From an uncultured Bacilli bacterium (GTDB lineage: Bacteria; Bacillota_I; Bacilli_A; RF39; UBA660): a stretch of DNA of 6,181 bases. The notes beneath the pieces were generated by a model that was given only the letters and a program-made list of their open reading frames with translations, had not been told where the DNA came from and ran no database searches. Where the stretch lies: positions 1-6,181 of the forward strand of contig CANRGI010000074.1 of NCBI GenBank assembly GCA_947630095.1, read 5' to 3'. Below are positions 5,860 through 6,181 of this stretch, piece by piece (the stretch's first letter is position 1; each line of letters begins with the position of its first letter). The position numbers were made by a program, and so were the translations under genes.

Positions 5860-5864
5860 ATATT
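5836..5864 (+). promoter_or_regulatory. Candidate promoter of the second ATPase gene
   Basis: TTGATT (5836-5841) and TATATT (5859-5864) are 17 bp apart and lie in the right arm of the inverted repeat. Transcription would begin near 5871, at the Shine-Dalgarno itself, which is tight; an alternative start further upstream is possible. Confidence 0.4.
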
Positions 5865-5883
5865 ATTAATAGGTGATAATAGT

Positions 5884-6181
5884 ATGAAAAGAAAAGCAAT
5901 GGACGATTTAATCGCTTGGAAAAATAAAGAAAAACGTAAACCTTTATTACTTTATGGAGCAAGACAAGTAGGAAAGACATATTTAGTAAAAGAGTTTGCA
6001 AAAGAAGAATTTAAAGATATTATTTATGTTAATTTTGAAACAAATAATATAGTTAGTAAAATCATTGACGAAGACATATCTCCTAAATATATAATAAAAA
6101 ATTTAGAGATAATATTTAATAAGAAGATAAATAAAGATAATACTTTAATATTTTTTGACGAAATTCAAAGAAATACCCGTG
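5884..6181 (+). CDS. Second AAA ATPase, AAA_14/DUF4143 type (3' end outside window)
   Basis: Ninety-nine residues are visible before the right edge. AGGTGA (5871-5876) lies 7 nt before the ATG. The N-terminus MKRKAMDDLIAWKNK leads to KPLLLYGARQVGKTYLVKEF, with Walker A GARQVGKT (25-32), then IIYVNFET (46-53) and Walker B LIFFDEIQ (88-95, D92 and E93). This order and spacing is typical of the AAA_14/DUF4143 subfamily with GARQVGKT P-loops, whose full length is usually around 400 residues or somewhat more. It differs from its neighbour's GIRRCGKS P-loop, so the two are diverged members of one family and not a recent duplication. The DUF4143 part and intactness of the 3' end cannot be judged. 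It has its own palindrome and candidate promoter, so it is probably not strictly co-transcribed with the first ATPase. Confidence 0.9.
   Translation, partial: MKRKAMDDLIAWKNKEKRKPLLLYGARQVGKTYLVKEFAKEEFKDIIYVNFETNNIVSKIIDEDISPKYIIKNLEIIFNKKINKDNTLIFFDEIQRNTR

Noticed and set aside
1..6181. DGR template repeat, reverse transcriptase or Avd gene within the window
   Set aside because: No adenine-rich near-copy of 81-197 was seen on either strand and no coding region shows reverse-transcriptase motifs; the rest of the system must lie outside.

Overview
The window is AT-rich, low-GC DNA (most codons end in A or T). All genes lie on the + strand, with purine-rich AGGAGG/AGGTGA ribosome sites, sigma-A-type promoters and TGG (not TGA) for tryptophan. 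This points to a low-GC Firmicute or Bacilli-like gut lineage using the standard code. That assignment is inference; no marker gene is present. There is no rRNA, tRNA, CRISPR array, transposase or integrase.

Layout. (1) Positions 1-281 hold the 3' end of a surface-type protein with a WWTMSP...GVRPVVSLKS C-terminal domain. A 90-base core is about 60% GC and dominated by NNC codons, the signature expected of a diversity-generating retroelement (DGR) variable region. (2) A textbook consensus promoter (TTGACA, 17 bp, TATAAT) drives a secreted or lipid-anchored Lys/Glu-rich coiled-coil protein (428-1681), followed by a terminator. (3) An 18-bp perfect inverted repeat (1742-1790) precedes a single-pass membrane protein with a cysteine-containing ectodomain (1876-2574). 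(4) The next gap holds two exact, opposed DnaA-box sequences that also form a terminator-like hairpin. (5) A cysteine-free protein with three membrane segments and a large outer domain follows, with its own promoter (2767-4368). (6) Two AAA ATPase genes of the AAA_14/DUF4143 type follow, one complete (4532-5776) and one cut by the window edge (5884-6181). Each is preceded by palindromes that surround or overlap its candidate promoter.

How they may work together. The first four genes encode extracytoplasmic or membrane proteins, but each downstream gene has its own promoter or is separated by a terminator, so this looks like a run of independent cell-envelope genes, not one operon. The two ATPases are diverged members of one broad family, probably expressed separately and perhaps autoregulated through their palindromes. 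The strongest leads are the DGR-like variable region at the left edge and the paired 38-bp palindromes bracketing the promoter of the first ATPase. Neither the reverse transcriptase nor the template repeat of a DGR is in the window.
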